Position numbers and translations under genes: made by a program. Below, in pieces: positions 63,960 through 64,000 of a stretch of DNA of 64,000 nucleotides. Origin of the DNA: Enoplolaimus lenunculus (taxonomy: Eukaryota > Nematoda > Enoplea > Enoplida > Thoracostomopsidae). Under the pieces are notes generated by a model. It saw only the letters and a list, made by a program, of their open reading frames with translations. It had not been told where the DNA came from and did not search any database. The stretch's first letter is position 1; every line of letters begins with the position of its first letter. The DNA is taken from the NCBI GenBank assembly GCA_030248215.1, contig JASANG010002646.1, forward strand, positions 162,946-226,945. The letters run 5' to 3'.

Positions 63960-64000
63960 TATTAGAAGAGATAGACACGAACGAAACCAAGTACAACGAC
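63960..64000. other. Sequence beyond the right palindrome boundary
   Basis: The last 41 bases have no counterpart in the left flank and are too short to interpret. Confidence 0.5.

Overview
The window looks like nuclear DNA of a nematode. It is AT-rich, has long introns with TTTTCAG- or TTTTTAG-type acceptors, encodes an astacin metalloprotease and a multidomain protein built from TIL and thyroglobulin type-1 inhibitor modules, and is full of short elements carrying degenerate arrays of TTAGGC, the nematode telomere repeat. The exact taxon cannot be read from the sequence; a large repeat-rich genome such as a parasitic enoplean would fit, but that is a guess. I saw no operons, ribosomal RNA, CRISPR array, or viral or LTR-type element.

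Positions 1-17181 (minus strand) hold most of one gene, open at its 3' side. Thirteen exons were reconstructed by hand and every intron phase agrees. They encode a signal peptide, two copies of a six-cysteine domain I do not recognise, and then TIL and thyroglobulin-1 domains alternating four times (about 783 residues so far). TIL domains usually inhibit serine proteases and thyroglobulin-1 domains often inhibit cysteine proteases, so the protein reads as a secreted multi-headed protease inhibitor.

Positions 17.2-35.6 kb are mostly transposon remnants. A 478-codon intronless minus-strand frame at 29.0-30.5 kb resembles the pore and ligand-binding half of an ionotropic glutamate-type receptor. 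A short frame at 33.9-34.1 kb may be a membrane-protein exon.

Positions 35.7-49.3 kb (plus strand) carry a complete-looking astacin gene: signal peptide, propeptide, catalytic domain with HEMMHAIGFHHEH and the SVMHY Met-turn, and two possible 3' terminal exons. Its last five exons lie inside a palindrome of about 22 kb (left arm about 41877-52737, right arm about 52741-63959). The right arm holds a 5'-truncated second copy of the astacin 3' half. Around the centre a 0.9-kb block appears four times in alternating orientation. The two inner copies are much more divergent than the two outer ones, so an assembly or read fold-back must be considered beside a real inverted duplication.

The repeat landscape is as informative as the genes. 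It includes telomere-repeat-bearing elements with terminal inverted repeats and 9-bp target duplications, TTAA-flanked piggyBac-like elements that contain a tRNA-like segment, and several other short inverted-repeat families. Some of these sit exactly at splice sites.
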